The notes: a model not told the origin generated them from the letters alone. DNA of 64,000 bases from Sutcliffiella horikoshii (GCF_020524325.1 NZ_JAIVKY010000007.1:124001-188000); one strand, 5' to 3'; shown: positions 52,214 to 62,091, counted from the stretch's first letter. Program-made: numbers and translations.

Positions 52214-53494
52214 ATGGAAAAGTGGACCTTACGAGCAAGAAAGGAAATCTGGTTTGTGCCGAGCCTATACGCATTGGCAAGTATTATACTTACAGCGATT
52301 GTCATTTCAATAGATACCGTTTTTGCCGATTCTGTACAAAACAATCTTCCCAAGATATTTTTCACAAACGTGGACTTAAGCACCACCATCCTAAGTTCCA
52401 TTGCGACCGCCATTCTCACCATGACCACCATTTCCTTTTCCACCATCATGGTCGTCTTGACCACCTATTCCAGCCAGTTTTCTCCTAGGACGCTTCAAGA
52501 TTTTATGACAGAAAAGACAACGCTGCGAGTGCTTGGTGTGTTTGTCGGGTCCTTTATTTATACGGTGTTGTCCTTACTGTTCATGAAAGATTGGCTAGAT
52601 GAACAGCGGGTGTTAGCCTCAGGTGTTGGTGTCATTCTCGCGGTGATTTGTGTAGGATATTTTGTCTTTTTCATTCACCATGTAGCACGCTCCATTCAGG
52701 TCAGCAAACTTATTGAACGTCTCATGAAAGAGGGCCTTGCTACGGTAAAAAAGAAAAAGCTACTCTATAAAGCGGAAAAAATTCTTTTCGAAAAAATGGA
52801 TATTCCCTTATCAACTCAGGATAAAGTGGAACTTACTCCAAAGGCAACAGGCTATGTTCAAGTAATTGATGCAGAAGGGTTGGCAGCCAAGGCGAAAGAA
52901 CATGGCTTTCATATTGTTTTTAATAAACGCATCGGTGACTTTGTAACCGAACGAAGCGTGATAGCCATCGTTTATTTTACAAAAGAAAAACCAGAAGACG
53001 TGGACCTAACCGCATTTATTGAAGTGGGGGAGGAACGTACGCCGCTGCAAGACGGGGAGTTTGCTTTGCAAAAACTCGCGGAAGTCGCCCTGCGTGCAAT
53101 ATCTCCGGGCATCAACGATCCCAATACTGCCAACAACTGTATTCGGTACATGAGCAGGTTGTTGATGGAATTCGGAGAAGTCGATTCGGACGCTATTACC
53201 TACCTAGATGAAGAGAAAGAGAAGCGGGTAACAATTCCGCAACGGACATTTGAGGAGATATTATACACAGGATTCTTTCAGATTCGAATTTATGGGGAAC
53301 GGGATATTTCGGTTGTACTAACAATATTGGAGTGTTTGTTGCTCATCGCCGAGGGTAGTAATCAGGAAATCAAGGACAAGATCAACGATATGTGGGAGTT
53401 TTTGGTGGACAGCATCAAGGAAGAATACTTTGAGCCCCTTGATATAAAAATGGTGGAAGAAAAGAAGAGGAAGTTAAGCGAATTACTAAATTAA
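52214..53494 (+). CDS. DUF2254 membrane protein
   Basis: 426 residues. Four membrane segments lie in the first 180 residues (about 16-38, 60-85, 105-125 and 137-160). A large soluble C-terminal domain carries the family motif LRAISPGINDPNTANNCI near 315. Function unknown. The ATG at 52214 has AGAGGAG upstream; the frame is open earlier but crosses the previous terminator. Monocistronic. Confidence 0.85.
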   Translation: MEKWTLRARKEIWFVPSLYALASIILTAIVISIDTVFADSVQNNLPKIFFTNVDLSTTILSSIATAILTMTTISFSTIMVVLTTYSSQFSPRTLQDFMTEKTTLRVLGVFVGSFIYTVLSLLFMKDWLDEQRVLASGVGVILAVICVGYFVFFIHHVARSIQVSKLIERLMKEGLATVKKKKLLYKAEKILFEKMDIPLSTQDKVELTPKATGYVQVIDAEGLAAKAKEHGFHIVFNKRIGDFVTERSVIAIVYFTKEKPEDVDLTAFIEVGEERTPLQDGEFALQKLAEVALRAISPGINDPNTANNCIRYMSRLLMEFGEVDSDAITYLDEEKEKRVTIPQRTFEEILYTGFFQIRIYGERDISVVLTILECLLLIAEGSNQEIKDKINDMWEFLVDSIKEEYFEPLDIKMVEEKKRKLSELLN

Positions 53495-53497
53495 ATA

Positions 53498-53535
53498 GGG
53501 ATTCGGCAGCCTGTCCTTTCCGAATCCCTCTGAAC
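53498..53535. terminator. Hairpin between convergent genes
   Basis: Perfect 9-bp stem GGGATTCGG / CCGAATCCC. The T-rich side lies on the minus strand, so it mainly ends the tautomerase transcript. Confidence 0.7.
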
Positions 53536-53537
53536 AA

Positions 53538-53723
53538 TTATTGATCGCTTAATCGCTTACCGCCAACTGCATAGTGGCCTTTTGTCATCTCTTCAATAAA
53601 CACAACGATTTTCTCTTCCGGGGCACCTGTTGTTTCGCTGACAGCAGCTGTCACTTTTTCCACCAATGCTTTTTTCTGTTCTTCATTTCGACCTTCAAGC
53701 ATTTTCACGGTTACATAAGGCAT
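53538..53723 (-). CDS. 4-oxalocrotonate tautomerase family protein (YwhB-like)
   Basis: 61 residues starting MPYVTVKMLEGR. Removal of Met exposes the catalytic Pro, and the later arginine and VFIEEM stretch fit the 4-OT family, which forms small hexamers that catalyse enol-keto tautomerisation. B. subtilis YwhB is 62 residues. AGGAGCG precedes the ATG. Transcribed against its neighbours. Confidence 0.92.
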   Translation of the reverse strand: MPYVTVKMLEGRNEEQKKALVEKVTAAVSETTGAPEEKIVVFIEEMTKGHYAVGGKRLSDQ

Positions 53724-53846
53724 TTTTCATTCGCTCCTTTGATTGTTTTTAACTCTCCCGTAAATTATTGTATAATGAAAAGAAAAGCGCAAGCGGCAGG
53801 ATCGGATTTGCCGCCGCAGCTAGACAAATGGCAAGGGGGCTAGAAA

Positions 53847-54362
53847 ATGGATCAGGAAAAAAAGAAGAAACCAATTGGCTTTAATATTATAAAAAATGAC
53901 CCGACAGACGGGCACGGTGGGTTCGGAATCGGGGCGCTCAGCCTTGATAATGTGTCACCTGTATTTGTTGATGTGGAGGGTGGAGAAGCGTTCGTTGATA
54001 TCGGCGCGATGCATGCCCGCAGTACGGTAGAGCGTGGGATTAAGTTTCTTCCCAACAAAGAAGATGTACCGAACGGAAAACCTTTCTGGCTTGTGTGGGT
54101 AACAATTGACCGCAAACAGGAAGGTCCGTACTATGCCGGAGTGACAGCATGTGAAATGACGGTAGACAGAGAAATTCGCCGCGGATACAAGTCCTTGCCG
54201 GAGCATGTTAATAAAATGGATAAATCCATGAAACGCCATATCATGGTGGAGCACATGGATGACCGTTCTAAAGCTATTTTGCAAAACTATCTCGAGGCTC
54301 ACGACAGCGGAATGTGGGAACGAGCAACTGATGATCTCAAAAAACAATTAGCAACAAACTAG
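53847..54362 (+). CDS. YwhD-family protein
   Basis: 171 residues, soluble. Conserved stretches GGFGIGALSLDNVSPVFVD, DIGAMHARSTVERGIKF and HIMVEHMD match the YwhD family (B. subtilis 172 residues). Function unknown. AAGGGGG precedes the ATG. The M50 protease gene ywhC that sits beside ywhD in B. subtilis is not present here. Confidence 0.88.
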   Translation: MDQEKKKKPIGFNIIKNDPTDGHGGFGIGALSLDNVSPVFVDVEGGEAFVDIGAMHARSTVERGIKFLPNKEDVPNGKPFWLVWVTIDRKQEGPYYAGVTACEMTVDREIRRGYKSLPEHVNKMDKSMKRHIMVEHMDDRSKAILQNYLEAHDSGMWERATDDLKKQLATN

Positions 54363-54495
54363 TTTGTCAAGAGGTTATCAAAAATAAAGATGTGACATTT
54401 TTTTGAATGTTCGACTCTACCCACTTGAGTTATTACGACAAAAAAAGTAAAATTAAACTCACATGTGTAGAACACATGGAAAGCTAGGACACCTA

Positions 54496-54530
54496 AAACC
54501 CCCGGGAGACATCCCGGGGGTTTTAACTTT
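54496..54530 (+). terminator. Strong terminator after ywhD
   Basis: Stem AAAACCCCCGGGA / TCCCGGGGGTTTT with a short loop and a T-rich tail. Confidence 0.93.
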
Positions 54531-54563
54531 TTTAGGATACTATTATAATAATCTCACTAAACT

Positions 54564-54693
54564 CCCTTATGATTTCCGTTCCAGGTGTTCGCTTTCCTAG
54601 GGGCGGTGCTTGAGCCTCCTCACTTCGTTGAGGGGTCTCAAGCTACCGCTATCTCCCTCAGGAGTCTCACACCTTGCACTACAATCATAAGGG
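54564..54693 (-). repeat. ~130-bp palindromic intergenic element, copy 10
   Basis: Reverse copy with perfect 10-bp outer arms CCCTTATGAT (54564-54573) and ATCATAAGGG (54684-54693). The core has GAGCCTCCTCACTTCGTTGA. It is 14 bp from the pbpG stop. Confidence 0.93.
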
Positions 54694-54707
54694 GGAATTT
54701 TATAACA

Positions 54708-56777
54708 CTACATCCAAGGAACAAATCGTTTCCACCATTTTTTGTTTTCTTCTTTTGGCTTGTCTTCAGGAATTGTTTCTTCCTCTTTTACATCCTCTAA
54801 ATGCGCCATGCAGTATTCAGTTGGTTCAGTTCCTTTTATATAATAGCTTAGTCTGGAAACCGGACAGTCGCTTGTGGCAAGAAGTCCGCTCTCCGGATTG
54901 ACCTGCACACCGACAACTCCTTCCGTTGGCGCAAATGCCATCACCGATTTATTATCAAGCGCGCGCTCCATAAATCCTGCCCATAAATTTTTTGCATAAT
55001 GCTTCTCCGCCCAGAGCGTAATCGATTGATCGCGGTCATAGCCTGTCCAGACAGCACTCACTAGCTGCGGAGTGTAACCAATCATCCAACTGTCCGTTTC
55101 GGTGGATCCTGACTTTCCGGCATAAGGCCTTGTCAGTTTGTCGAGAATCGCATTTCCTGTTACGGCCATATAGCCGTTCAACGCCGGATCAAACATTCCC
55201 GTCATCATATGATTTAGGATAAATGTTACATCAGGATCCAACAGTTGCTTTGTTTCTTTTTCCCGCTCAAAGAGGATTTCTCCCTTGTAATTCACTACTT
55301 TCTCAATAAAAACAGGCTTCACTTCTTTACCGCCATTTGCAAATACACTGTAGGCATTGGCCATGTCAATCACTCGAACAGGGGACGTACCAAGTGCAAG
55401 AGAAGGGACATCTTTAATTTGTGAATGAATGCCAAGTTTTTTTGCCTGTTTGGTCAATTCTTCTTCACCAAGCAGCAGATGTGTTTTTACCGCATATACA
55501 TTATCGGATAATGGCAGGGCTTGCATCATCGTCAACACATCATTTGCATAGTAGTTGTTAAAGTTGTGCGGCGTGTAGGTGGAACGCCCGTTATCCACTT
55601 GGAAGGTCGTCACTTCACTCCGGAAACCGGTGGACGGCGTGAATCCCTGCTCAAGCGCACGGTAATACAACAGTGGCTTGAAGGTTGAACCTGGCTGCCT
55701 TTCTGCCTGCGTCACCCGGTTATACGGGCTCTCTTCGTAATCTCTTCCACCGACAAGCGCGAGCACTCTTCCTGTTTTCGGTTCCATTGAGACGAAGCCG
55801 ACCTGCATTTCAGAGGCTGGGTCGAACGTTTTCTCTACTTCCTCTTCCGCAATTGCCTGGAGAGTAGGGTCCAAAGTGGTATAAATGTGAAGTCCGCCCA
55901 TTTCTAATTCTTTTTGCAGACCCAAAACATTTCTAATCTCCGCACGGACAGCATCTTGGAAATATGGCGCCATGAACTCTTTCGGAAGATGCTCACGGTT
56001 CCCGTAAGTCAGCGGTTGTGCAAGCGCGTCTTCCACTTCTTTTTTCGTAAGGGAGCCGTTTTCCACCATTGAATAAAGCACAATCTCTTGCCTTTGGCGT
56101 GCCCGGTCACTATCTGCATACGGCGAGAAGACGCTAGGACCTTTGGGAATGCCCGCAAGCATGCTGGCTTCCGCTAATGTCAGGTCTTTCGCAGGCTTGT
56201 TAAAATAATAATAGGACGCCGACTCAATTCCATAAGCGCCATGACCATAATAAATTGTATTTAAATAGCCTTCGAGAATCTCTTCCTTGGAGTAATTCGC
56301 CTCAATCCTGATAGTATATAAGGCTTCATCCCACTTTCGCTTCCACGTCTTATCGTGAACTAGAAAAAGATTACGCGCGTACTGCTGGGAAATGGTACTT
56401 GCTCCTTGCACTTTTGCCCGGGCCTTGATGTCGGCAAGGATGGCACCGCCGATTCGCTTCGGATCAAACCCGTGATGAGTGAAAAAACGCCTATCCTCCA
56501 CCGCCACCGTCGCATCAATTAAATAAGGGGAGATGTCCTCGAGCCCGACCCAGTACCGCTTCTCACCACTATGAGCTTCTCCAATAATCGCTCCGTCCTT
56601 GCTGTAAATAATTGACGACTGCGTGACAGAAAGGGGAGGAGCACCCTTGGACTTTGCATAAATCCAAACTCCGCCAACTAAAAGAAAGAAAGAGATTGAT
56701 AGGATGATTCCAATAAAAAACATCGCACGAATATATTTAATAACCTGCTGAAACCGGTCGTTTGTAATTAATTCCAC
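54708..56777 (-). CDS. pbpG: Class A penicillin-binding protein (PbpG-like)
   Basis: 689 residues (B. subtilis PbpG/PBP2d is 691). It has an N-terminal cytoplasmic tail and one membrane anchor (about 20-42). The family-51 glycosyltransferase domain contains EDRRFFTHHGFD and GASTISQQYARNLFL. The transpeptidase domain has SxxK in PGSTFKP, SDN and KSGSTE. It polymerises and cross-links peptidoglycan; in B. subtilis PbpG acts in spore morphogenesis. The start is GTG at 56777, eight bases after AAGGGGGAA; a GTG at 56798 lies before that site. Confidence 0.94.
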   Translation of the reverse strand: MELITNDRFQQVIKYIRAMFFIGIILSISFFLLVGGVWIYAKSKGAPPLSVTQSSIIYSKDGAIIGEAHSGEKRYWVGLEDISPYLIDATVAVEDRRFFTHHGFDPKRIGGAILADIKARAKVQGASTISQQYARNLFLVHDKTWKRKWDEALYTIRIEANYSKEEILEGYLNTIYYGHGAYGIESASYYYFNKPAKDLTLAEASMLAGIPKGPSVFSPYADSDRARQRQEIVLYSMVENGSLTKKEVEDALAQPLTYGNREHLPKEFMAPYFQDAVRAEIRNVLGLQKELEMGGLHIYTTLDPTLQAIAEEEVEKTFDPASEMQVGFVSMEPKTGRVLALVGGRDYEESPYNRVTQAERQPGSTFKPLLYYRALEQGFTPSTGFRSEVTTFQVDNGRSTYTPHNFNNYYANDVLTMMQALPLSDNVYAVKTHLLLGEEELTKQAKKLGIHSQIKDVPSLALGTSPVRVIDMANAYSVFANGGKEVKPVFIEKVVNYKGEILFEREKETKQLLDPDVTFILNHMMTGMFDPALNGYMAVTGNAILDKLTRPYAGKSGSTETDSWMIGYTPQLVSAVWTGYDRDQSITLWAEKHYAKNLWAGFMERALDNKSVMAFAPTEGVVGVQVNPESGLLATSDCPVSRLSYYIKGTEPTEYCMAHLEDVKEEETIPEDKPKEENKKWWKRFVPWM

Positions 56778-56895
56778 TTGTATCGTTCCCCCTTTCACCT
56801 TGCTACAAAAGTTCCTATATATAAAAACAGTTTTTACTCCTAGTATGAAATTCTTTGAACCTTTTTAAACATTTGCAGAAAAATAAATTTTTTAC

Positions 56896-56923
56896 TTGAA
56901 TTTTTGCTAGATTCATCTATACT
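56896..56923 (+). promoter_or_regulatory. Sigma-A promoter upstream of speE
   Basis: TTGAAT, 16-bp spacer, TATACT. It predicts a 5' leader of about 180 nt before the conserved speE start. Confidence 0.6.
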
Positions 56924-57111
56924 TTTTTCTTGGTGATTAGAAAAGTGAAAGTGGTTGTTCGTTGGCCACTGAAACAAGAAATCCCGAGAAATCAATGTTT
57001 CATTTTTCATCGATAGGGAACGATAAAAACGAGCATTTAACGATAGAAACTAACGCTTATGGTCGCAAGATAGATAGAACAATTTATTTTTGGAAGGGAA
57101 TGTTGTACAAA

Positions 57112-57939
57112 ATGGAATTATGGTACACAGAATATCAAACAAAAAACTTCGGAATCACAGCGAAAATCAAACGCACTTTACATACAGAGCAGACGGAATT
57201 CCAAAAGCTAGATATGGTAGAAACAGAAGAGTTCGGCAACATGCTTATTTTGGACGGAATGGTTATGACAACACAAAAGGACGAGTTCGTATATCACGAA
57301 ATGGTGGCACACGTGCCATTGTTCACACACCCGAACCCTGAAAATGTGTTGGTAGTAGGCGGAGGAGACGGCGGGGTTATCCGCGAAGTCCTGAAGCACC
57401 CAAGCGTGAAAAAAGCGACACTTGTTGAAATCGACGGAAAAGTAATCGAGTACTCTAAAAAGTACCTTCCTGAAATTGCAGGAGAACTTGAAAACGAACG
57501 TGTAGAAGTGAAAGTCGGCGACGGCTTCATGCACATTGCAGAAAGCGAAAACGTATATGATGTCATCATGGTAGACTCCACGGAGCCTGTTGGACCAGCT
57601 GTAAACCTGTTCACTAAAGGTTTCTACGCAGGAATTTCCAAAGCATTAAAAGAAGACGGCGTATTCGTAGCGCAAACGGACAACCCATGGTTCACACCAG
57701 AGTTAATCACAAATGTACAACGCGACGTACGTGAAATCTTCCCGATTACACGCCTTTACATTGCAAACATCCCAACATACCCAAGCGGCATGTGGACATT
57801 CACAATCGGATCCAAAAAACATGACCCACTGGAAGTAAGCGAAGACCGCTTCCACGAAATCGACACAAAATACTACACAAAAGAACTGCACAAAGCAGCA
57901 TTCGCCCTACCTAAATTCGTAGCAGATTTAGTGAAGTAA
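57112..57939 (+). CDS. speE: Spermidine synthase
   Basis: 275 residues (B. subtilis SpeE is 276). The aminopropyltransferase motifs are [17 protein letters not shown] (decarboxylated-SAM binding) and the catalytic Asp region [13 protein letters not shown]. It transfers aminopropyl from decarboxylated SAM to putrescine. The start at 57112 matches the family start ([14 protein letters not shown]). The same frame is open back to a TTG at 56962, which would add 50 residues with no counterpart I know of. It pairs with speB downstream. Confidence 0.94.
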   Translation: MELWYTEYQTKNFGITAKIKRTLHTEQTEFQKLDMVETEEFGNMLILDGMVMTTQKDEFVYHEMVAHVPLFTHPNPENVLVVGGGDGGVIREVLKHPSVKKATLVEIDGKVIEYSKKYLPEIAGELENERVEVKVGDGFMHIAESENVYDVIMVDSTEPVGPAVNLFTKGFYAGISKALKEDGVFVAQTDNPWFTPELITNVQRDVREIFPITRLYIANIPTYPSGMWTFTIGSKKHDPLEVSEDRFHEIDTKYYTKELHKAAFALPKFVADLVK

Positions 57940-57963
57940 TAAGGTAGAGTGATAAAGGGGTGA

Positions 57964-58065
57964 AGAGGGGTCTGACCCTCAGCCCGATACAGCGTTGAAG
58001 TTATAAAGAACTAAAGAGGGGTCTGACCCTCAGCGCGTTAAAGCGCTAAGGGTCAGACCCCTTTA
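57964..58065 (+). terminator. Hairpin of the GGGTCTGACCC family after speE, preceded by a partial copy
   Basis: Complete hairpin 58013-58063: AAAGAGGGGTCTGACCCT with inner AGCGC / GCGCT and return arm AGGGTCAGACCCCTTT. An unpaired left arm of the same sequence (AGAGGGGTCTGACCCTCAGC) precedes it at 57964-57983, which looks like a partial duplication. Confidence 0.85.
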
Positions 58066-58124
58066 AAAAAATGAATGACATTACGAGGGACGAAAATGAG
58101 ATACTTCATATTTTTATCTGTCTC

Positions 58125-58252
58125 TCCTGTTGATTGAAGTGCAGGGTGTGAGACTCCTACGGGAGGAAGGGACAGGGGAGACCCCCAAGCGTTGTGAGGA
58201 GGCTCCCGGACCGCCCGTGGAAAGCGAACACCCGGAACGGAAATCGACAGGA
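58125..58252 (+). repeat. ~130-bp palindromic intergenic element, copy 11
   Basis: Forward copy between speE and speB. Outer arms TCCTGTTGATT (58125-58135) and AATCGACAGGA (58242-58252) pair with one wobble. The core has GGGGAGACCCCCAAGCG...GAGGAGGCTCCCGGACCG. Confidence 0.92.
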
Positions 58253-58313
58253 AGTTGATTAGTACACATCATTTTCATGAAACCATTCCCTCACTCCAAG
58301 GAGGAAACCACCC

Positions 58314-59186
58314 ATGCGTTTTGATGAAGCATATTCAGGCAACGTATTTATTAAAAGCCACCCAAGCTTTGAAGATAGCCAAGCAGTAATTTACGGCATG
58401 CCGATGGACTGGACAGTGAGCTACCGACCGGGATCCCGTTTTGGCCCATCCCGTATTCGTGAAGTATCCATCGGACTAGAAGAGTACAGCCCGTACCTAG
58501 ACCGCGAACTGGAAGAAGTAAAATACTTTGATGCAGGCGACATCCCATTGCCTTTCGGTAACCCGCAAAAAAGCATCGAAATGATTGAAGAATACATCGA
58601 CGGTCTTTTAGAAAAAGACAAGTTCCCACTTGGAATGGGAGGGGAGCACCTTGTATCATGGCCTGTCATCAAGGCAATGTACAAAAAGTATCCGGACCTT
58701 GCCATCATCCACATGGACGCACACACAGACCTGCGTGACGACTACGAAGGGGAGCCGCTTTCCCACTCCACACCTATCAAGAAAGCAGCAAACCTTATCG
58801 GCCCTACGAATGTATACTCATTCGGAATCCGTTCCGGCATGAAGGAAGAGTTCCAATGGGCGAAGGAAGTCGGCATGCACATCTCTAAATTCGAGGTGCT
58901 TGAACCGCTAAAAGAAATCCTTCCGACACTTGCTGGCCGTCCTGTATACGTAACCATCGACATCGACGTTCTTGACCCTGCACATGCACCAGGTACAGGT
59001 ACAGTGGATTGCGGCGGCATCACATCCCGTGAATTGCTAGCATCCATTCATGCGATTGCTGGTTCCGATGTAAACGTGGTTGGAGCGGATTTGGTTGAGG
59101 TTGCGCCAATCTATGACACATCCGAACAGACTACCAACACCGCGAGCAAGCTGATCCGTGAAATGATTTTAGGTTGGGTAAAATAA
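58314..59186 (+). CDS. speB: Agmatinase
   Basis: 290 residues, the same length as B. subtilis SpeB. Arginase/agmatinase manganese ligands are visible in GGEHLVSWP, DAHTDLRDDYEG and DIDVLDPAHAPGTGT. It hydrolyses agmatine to putrescine and urea, supplying SpeE. GGAGG precedes the ATG. In B. subtilis speE and speB are adjacent; here 374 bp containing hairpins and a repeat element separate them. Confidence 0.95.
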   Translation: MRFDEAYSGNVFIKSHPSFEDSQAVIYGMPMDWTVSYRPGSRFGPSRIREVSIGLEEYSPYLDRELEEVKYFDAGDIPLPFGNPQKSIEMIEEYIDGLLEKDKFPLGMGGEHLVSWPVIKAMYKKYPDLAIIHMDAHTDLRDDYEGEPLSHSTPIKKAANLIGPTNVYSFGIRSGMKEEFQWAKEVGMHISKFEVLEPLKEILPTLAGRPVYVTIDIDVLDPAHAPGTGTVDCGGITSRELLASIHAIAGSDVNVVGADLVEVAPIYDTSEQTTNTASKLIREMILGWVK

Positions 59187-59200
59187 ACGTTTGAAATTCA

Positions 59201-59247
59201 GCTCTGTTTTCTAAGTGCTTGCTGCTTAAGGGACAGGGCTTTTTTTA
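59201..59247 (+). terminator. Terminator of speB
   Basis: Stem AGCTCTGT / ACAGGGCT (one wobble) followed by T7. Confidence 0.75.
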
Positions 59248-59257
59248 TAAAAAAGGA

Positions 59258-59515
59258 TTCTATATGCCCGAAGGCTAAGGAAACTCGTGTGAAAGGTCGA
59301 ATAGAACGCTTCTATATGCCCGAAGGCTAAAGAAACTCGTGTGAAAGGTCAAATAGAACGCTTCTATATGCCCGAAGGCCAAGGAAACTCGTGTGAAAGG
59401 TCGAATAGAACGCTTCTATATGCCCGAAAGCCAAGGATACCCATGCAAACTGTCTAATAGACCGACTCTATTCACCCGAACCCTAACCAACATCAATCCA
59501 AATGTCCAACAGAAC
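59258..59515. repeat. 52-bp tandem array D (about five units)
   Basis: Units start at 59258, 59310, 59362 and 59414, exactly 52 bp apart, followed by a decayed unit near 59463. Each starts TTCTATATGCCCGAAGGC and ends ATAGAACGC, so each junction is the tight palindrome ATAGAACGCTTCTAT. The sequence is unrelated to arrays A-C. It lies between speB and the ywiB-like gene. Confidence 0.93.
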
Positions 59516-59672
59516 TCCCAATCGCCACCAAACCACCTCAAAAACCACCAATTTCTCCTAACCTCCCGACATCCTCTATTGAACTCCACACCCTACTTGT
59601 TTTATACTATGAAGGTTATAGAAAAATCGACGCGAACCAATAAGCGTTAAAGATAAAAGGATGTGGGGCCAG

Positions 59673-60128
59673 ATGGCAGACAATCAAAATCACTTAAAGA
59701 TGCCGATAAAGGTGACGTTCCAGTCGGAAATAATTAATGCGGATAATGACAGAGAGTTTGTTGTGTTTGGAGCAGATGGTCAATACTACATAAAAGGTGA
59801 ATCAGAATACATCGTCTTCTCAGAGGAATTAGAAGGCAAGGAGAAGGTCGATTGTTTTTATAAAATTACGGACAAAGAAGTGCGTCTGAAGCGTTCAGGT
59901 GACATCAATATGCTGCAATCTTTCCGTGCCGGTGAAACGACAGATGGTAGCTACCAGGGCGGTGGAGCAAGGTTTCAGTTTGAAACGGAAACCGAAAAAG
60001 TGGTCATGATGAAGGATCCAGATAAGAAACGAGGCTGTTTGCAGCTTGACTATAAATTGAAGGTTCAAGATCAAATAACCGGTCAATACTTGATAACAAT
60101 CAACTACGAGGAGGAACAGGCAAGATGA
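59673..60128 (+). CDS. DUF1934 protein (YwiB-like)
   Basis: 151 residues, a small beta-barrel protein of the DUF1934 family (IKVTFQSEI at the start, [19 protein letters not shown] in the middle, [11 protein letters not shown] at the end). Function unknown. Its last four bases overlap argS (ATGA), as ywiB and argS are paired in B. subtilis. The start is the ATG at 59673 after GTGGGG; an ATG at 59661 is also in frame. Confidence 0.86.
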   Translation: MADNQNHLKMPIKVTFQSEIINADNDREFVVFGADGQYYIKGESEYIVFSEELEGKEKVDCFYKITDKEVRLKRSGDINMLQSFRAGETTDGSYQGGGARFQFETETEKVVMMKDPDKKRGCLQLDYKLKVQDQITGQYLITINYEEEQAR

Positions 60129-61792
60129 ATATAGTAGAACAAGTACAAGAACGCCTGAAGGAAGAGATTAAAGCTTCCGTTCTTAAAGCAGGCTTGGCGA
60201 CAGAGGAGCAAATTCCAGCTGTTGTCTTAGAAACACCAAAGGACAAAGCAAACGGGGACTATTCTACAAACATGGCGATGCAGCTAGCACGTGTAGCGAA
60301 AAAAGCACCTCGCATGATTGCAGAAGAAATCGTGAAAAATTTTGATCAGTCGAAAGCATCCATCGAAAAGATCGATATCGCTGGTCCTGGATTCATTAAC
60401 TTTTACATGGACAATGCGTACCTGACAGACTTAATCCCGACAATTCTAAAAGCAGGGTCGGATTACGGACGTTCGAACGTTGGTAAAGGTGAAAAAATTA
60501 ATGTCGAGTTTGTTTCCGCAAACCCTACAGGTGACCTTCACTTAGGACATGCTCGTGGTGCGGCAGTGGGGGATTCCCTATGTAACGTGCTAGATAAGAC
60601 AGGCTATGAGGTAACACGTGAATACTACATCAATGATGCAGGTAACCAAATCAACAACTTGGCACTTTCCGTTGAGGCACGCTATTTCCAAGCGCTTGGC
60701 CAAGACAAAGAAATGCCAGAAGACGGGTACCATGGCAAAGACATCATCGGAATTGGACAAGCAATCGCAGATGAGTTCGGCGACCGTTTCGTCAACGAAT
60801 CAGAAGAAGACCGCCGCAGCTTTTTCCGTGAATACGGTTTAAAATACGAAATGAAAAAATTACAACAAGATCTAGAAGAGTTCCGTGTCCGCTTTGACGT
60901 TTGGTACTCCGAGACTTCCCTGTACAACAACGGAAAAATCGACGAGGCGTTGTCAACCCTTCGTGAACAGGGCCACATTTACGAAGAAGAGGGAGCAACT
61001 TGGTTCCGCTCCACAGAATTTGGCGATGACAAAAACCGTGTACTCATCAAAAATGACGGCTCTTACACATATCTGACACCAGATATCGCGTACCACCAAG
61101 ACAAACTGAAACGCGGTCATGACAAGCTGATCAACATCTGGGGAGCAGACCACCACGGTTATATCCCTCGTATGAAAGCTGCCATTGAAGCGCTTGGTTA
61201 CGGAGACGCACTAGAAGTGGAAATCATCCAACTTGTCCACCTTTTCCAAAACGGCGAAAAGATGAAAATGAGCAAGCGTACAGGTAAAGCAGTGACGATG
61301 CGCGACTTGATGGAAGAAGTGGGCTTGGATGCCGTACGTTACTTCTTCGCTATGCGTTCAGGTGATACGCATCTAGATTTCGATATGGATCTGGCAGTAT
61401 CCCAGTCCAACGAAAACCCGGTGTTCTATGCACAATACGCACACGCTCGTATTTGCAGCATGCTTCGCCAAGGAGAAGAGCAAGGCCTTAGCCTAGAAGG
61501 AAACTTCGCGCTTGAGCACATCTCCTCTGAGAAAGAAATCGACCTTTTGAAAGTGCTTGGAGAATATCCACTTGCGGTAGCGGAAGCGGCAGAAAAACGC
61601 ATTCCACACCGTATCACGAACTACACATTTGAACTGGCATCTGCGCTGCACAGTTTCTACAATGCGGAAAAAGTGCTAGATGCAGAAAACCATGAAAAAT
61701 CTAGAGCACGTCTTGGATTGATGAAAGCTGTTCAAATAACGTTGCAAGATGCTTTGAAACTAATCGGAGTTTCAGCGCCAGAGAAAATGTAA
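60125..61792 (+). CDS. argS: Arginyl-tRNA synthetase
   Basis: 555-residue class I aminoacyl-tRNA synthetase (B. subtilis 556). It has an N-terminal ArgRS-specific domain, the HIGH motif as HLGHARGA near 138, the KMSKS motif as [10 protein letters not shown] near 380, and an anticodon-binding DALR domain at the C-terminus. It charges tRNA-Arg. It is translationally coupled to the ywiB-like gene by a 4-bp overlap. No T-box leader is seen upstream. Confidence 0.97.
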   Translation: MNIVEQVQERLKEEIKASVLKAGLATEEQIPAVVLETPKDKANGDYSTNMAMQLARVAKKAPRMIAEEIVKNFDQSKASIEKIDIAGPGFINFYMDNAYLTDLIPTILKAGSDYGRSNVGKGEKINVEFVSANPTGDLHLGHARGAAVGDSLCNVLDKTGYEVTREYYINDAGNQINNLALSVEARYFQALGQDKEMPEDGYHGKDIIGIGQAIADEFGDRFVNESEEDRRSFFREYGLKYEMKKLQQDLEEFRVRFDVWYSETSLYNNGKIDEALSTLREQGHIYEEEGATWFRSTEFGDDKNRVLIKNDGSYTYLTPDIAYHQDKLKRGHDKLINIWGADHHGYIPRMKAAIEALGYGDALEVEIIQLVHLFQNGEKMKMSKRTGKAVTMRDLMEEVGLDAVRYFFAMRSGDTHLDFDMDLAVSQSNENPVFYAQYAHARICSMLRQGEEQGLSLEGNFALEHISSEKEIDLLKVLGEYPLAVAEAAEKRIPHRITNYTFELASALHSFYNAEKVLDAENHEKSRARLGLMKAVQITLQDALKLIGVSAPEKM

Positions 61793-61798
61793 TACGAA

Positions 61799-61840
61799 AA
61801 AGCTCTCTACTAGAATTAAGAGTAGAGAGCTTTCTTTTGG
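61799..61840 (+). terminator. Terminator of argS
   Basis: Stem AAGCTCTCTACT / AGTAGAGAGCTT with a T-rich tail. Confidence 0.9.
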
Positions 61841-61885
61841 CTAAAATAAACAACATAAGATAAAACAACAAGGGAGTTTTCCACG

Positions 61886-62062
61886 ATGAAAGAAAGCTTA
61901 TTAGCACTAGCAACAGGCATGGTTGTAGGGTTCCTCTTCGCCCTGTTTCGCCTGCCAATCCCAGCACCACCCGTATTCTCCGGCATCGTAGGAATCGTCG
62001 GGATCTACCTCGGCTACCGCCTATTTACCTGGATCGCACCCATCTTCCAATCAAGCAACTAA
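61886..62062 (+). CDS. XapX-domain small membrane protein
   Basis: 58 residues, starting MKESLLALATGMVVGFLFAL, with two hydrophobic segments separated by the FRLPIPAPPVFSG turn characteristic of XapX (DUF1427) proteins. AAGGGAG precedes the ATG at 61886. Function unknown. It lies between argS and the convergent uvsE. Confidence 0.85.
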   Translation: MKESLLALATGMVVGFLFALFRLPIPAPPVFSGIVGIVGIYLGYRLFTWIAPIFQSSN

Positions 62063-62091
62063 CATGTCACCAACGACAATTTAAAATCACA

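Noticed and set aside
53775-53846. Remnant of ywhC upstream of ywhD
   Set aside because: The 70-bp segment has no HEXXH-type M50 sequence in any frame. The gene is simply absent rather than visibly broken.
54363-54490. Small RNA gene after ywhD
   Set aside because: The AT-rich segment contains a short CACATGTG palindrome but no clear promoter or recognisable RNA family. It ends at a terminator that ywhD itself explains.
60050-60124. T-box leader upstream of argS
   Set aside because: argS overlaps the ywiB-like gene by 4 bp, and no T-box sequence or specifier loop is present upstream of that gene.
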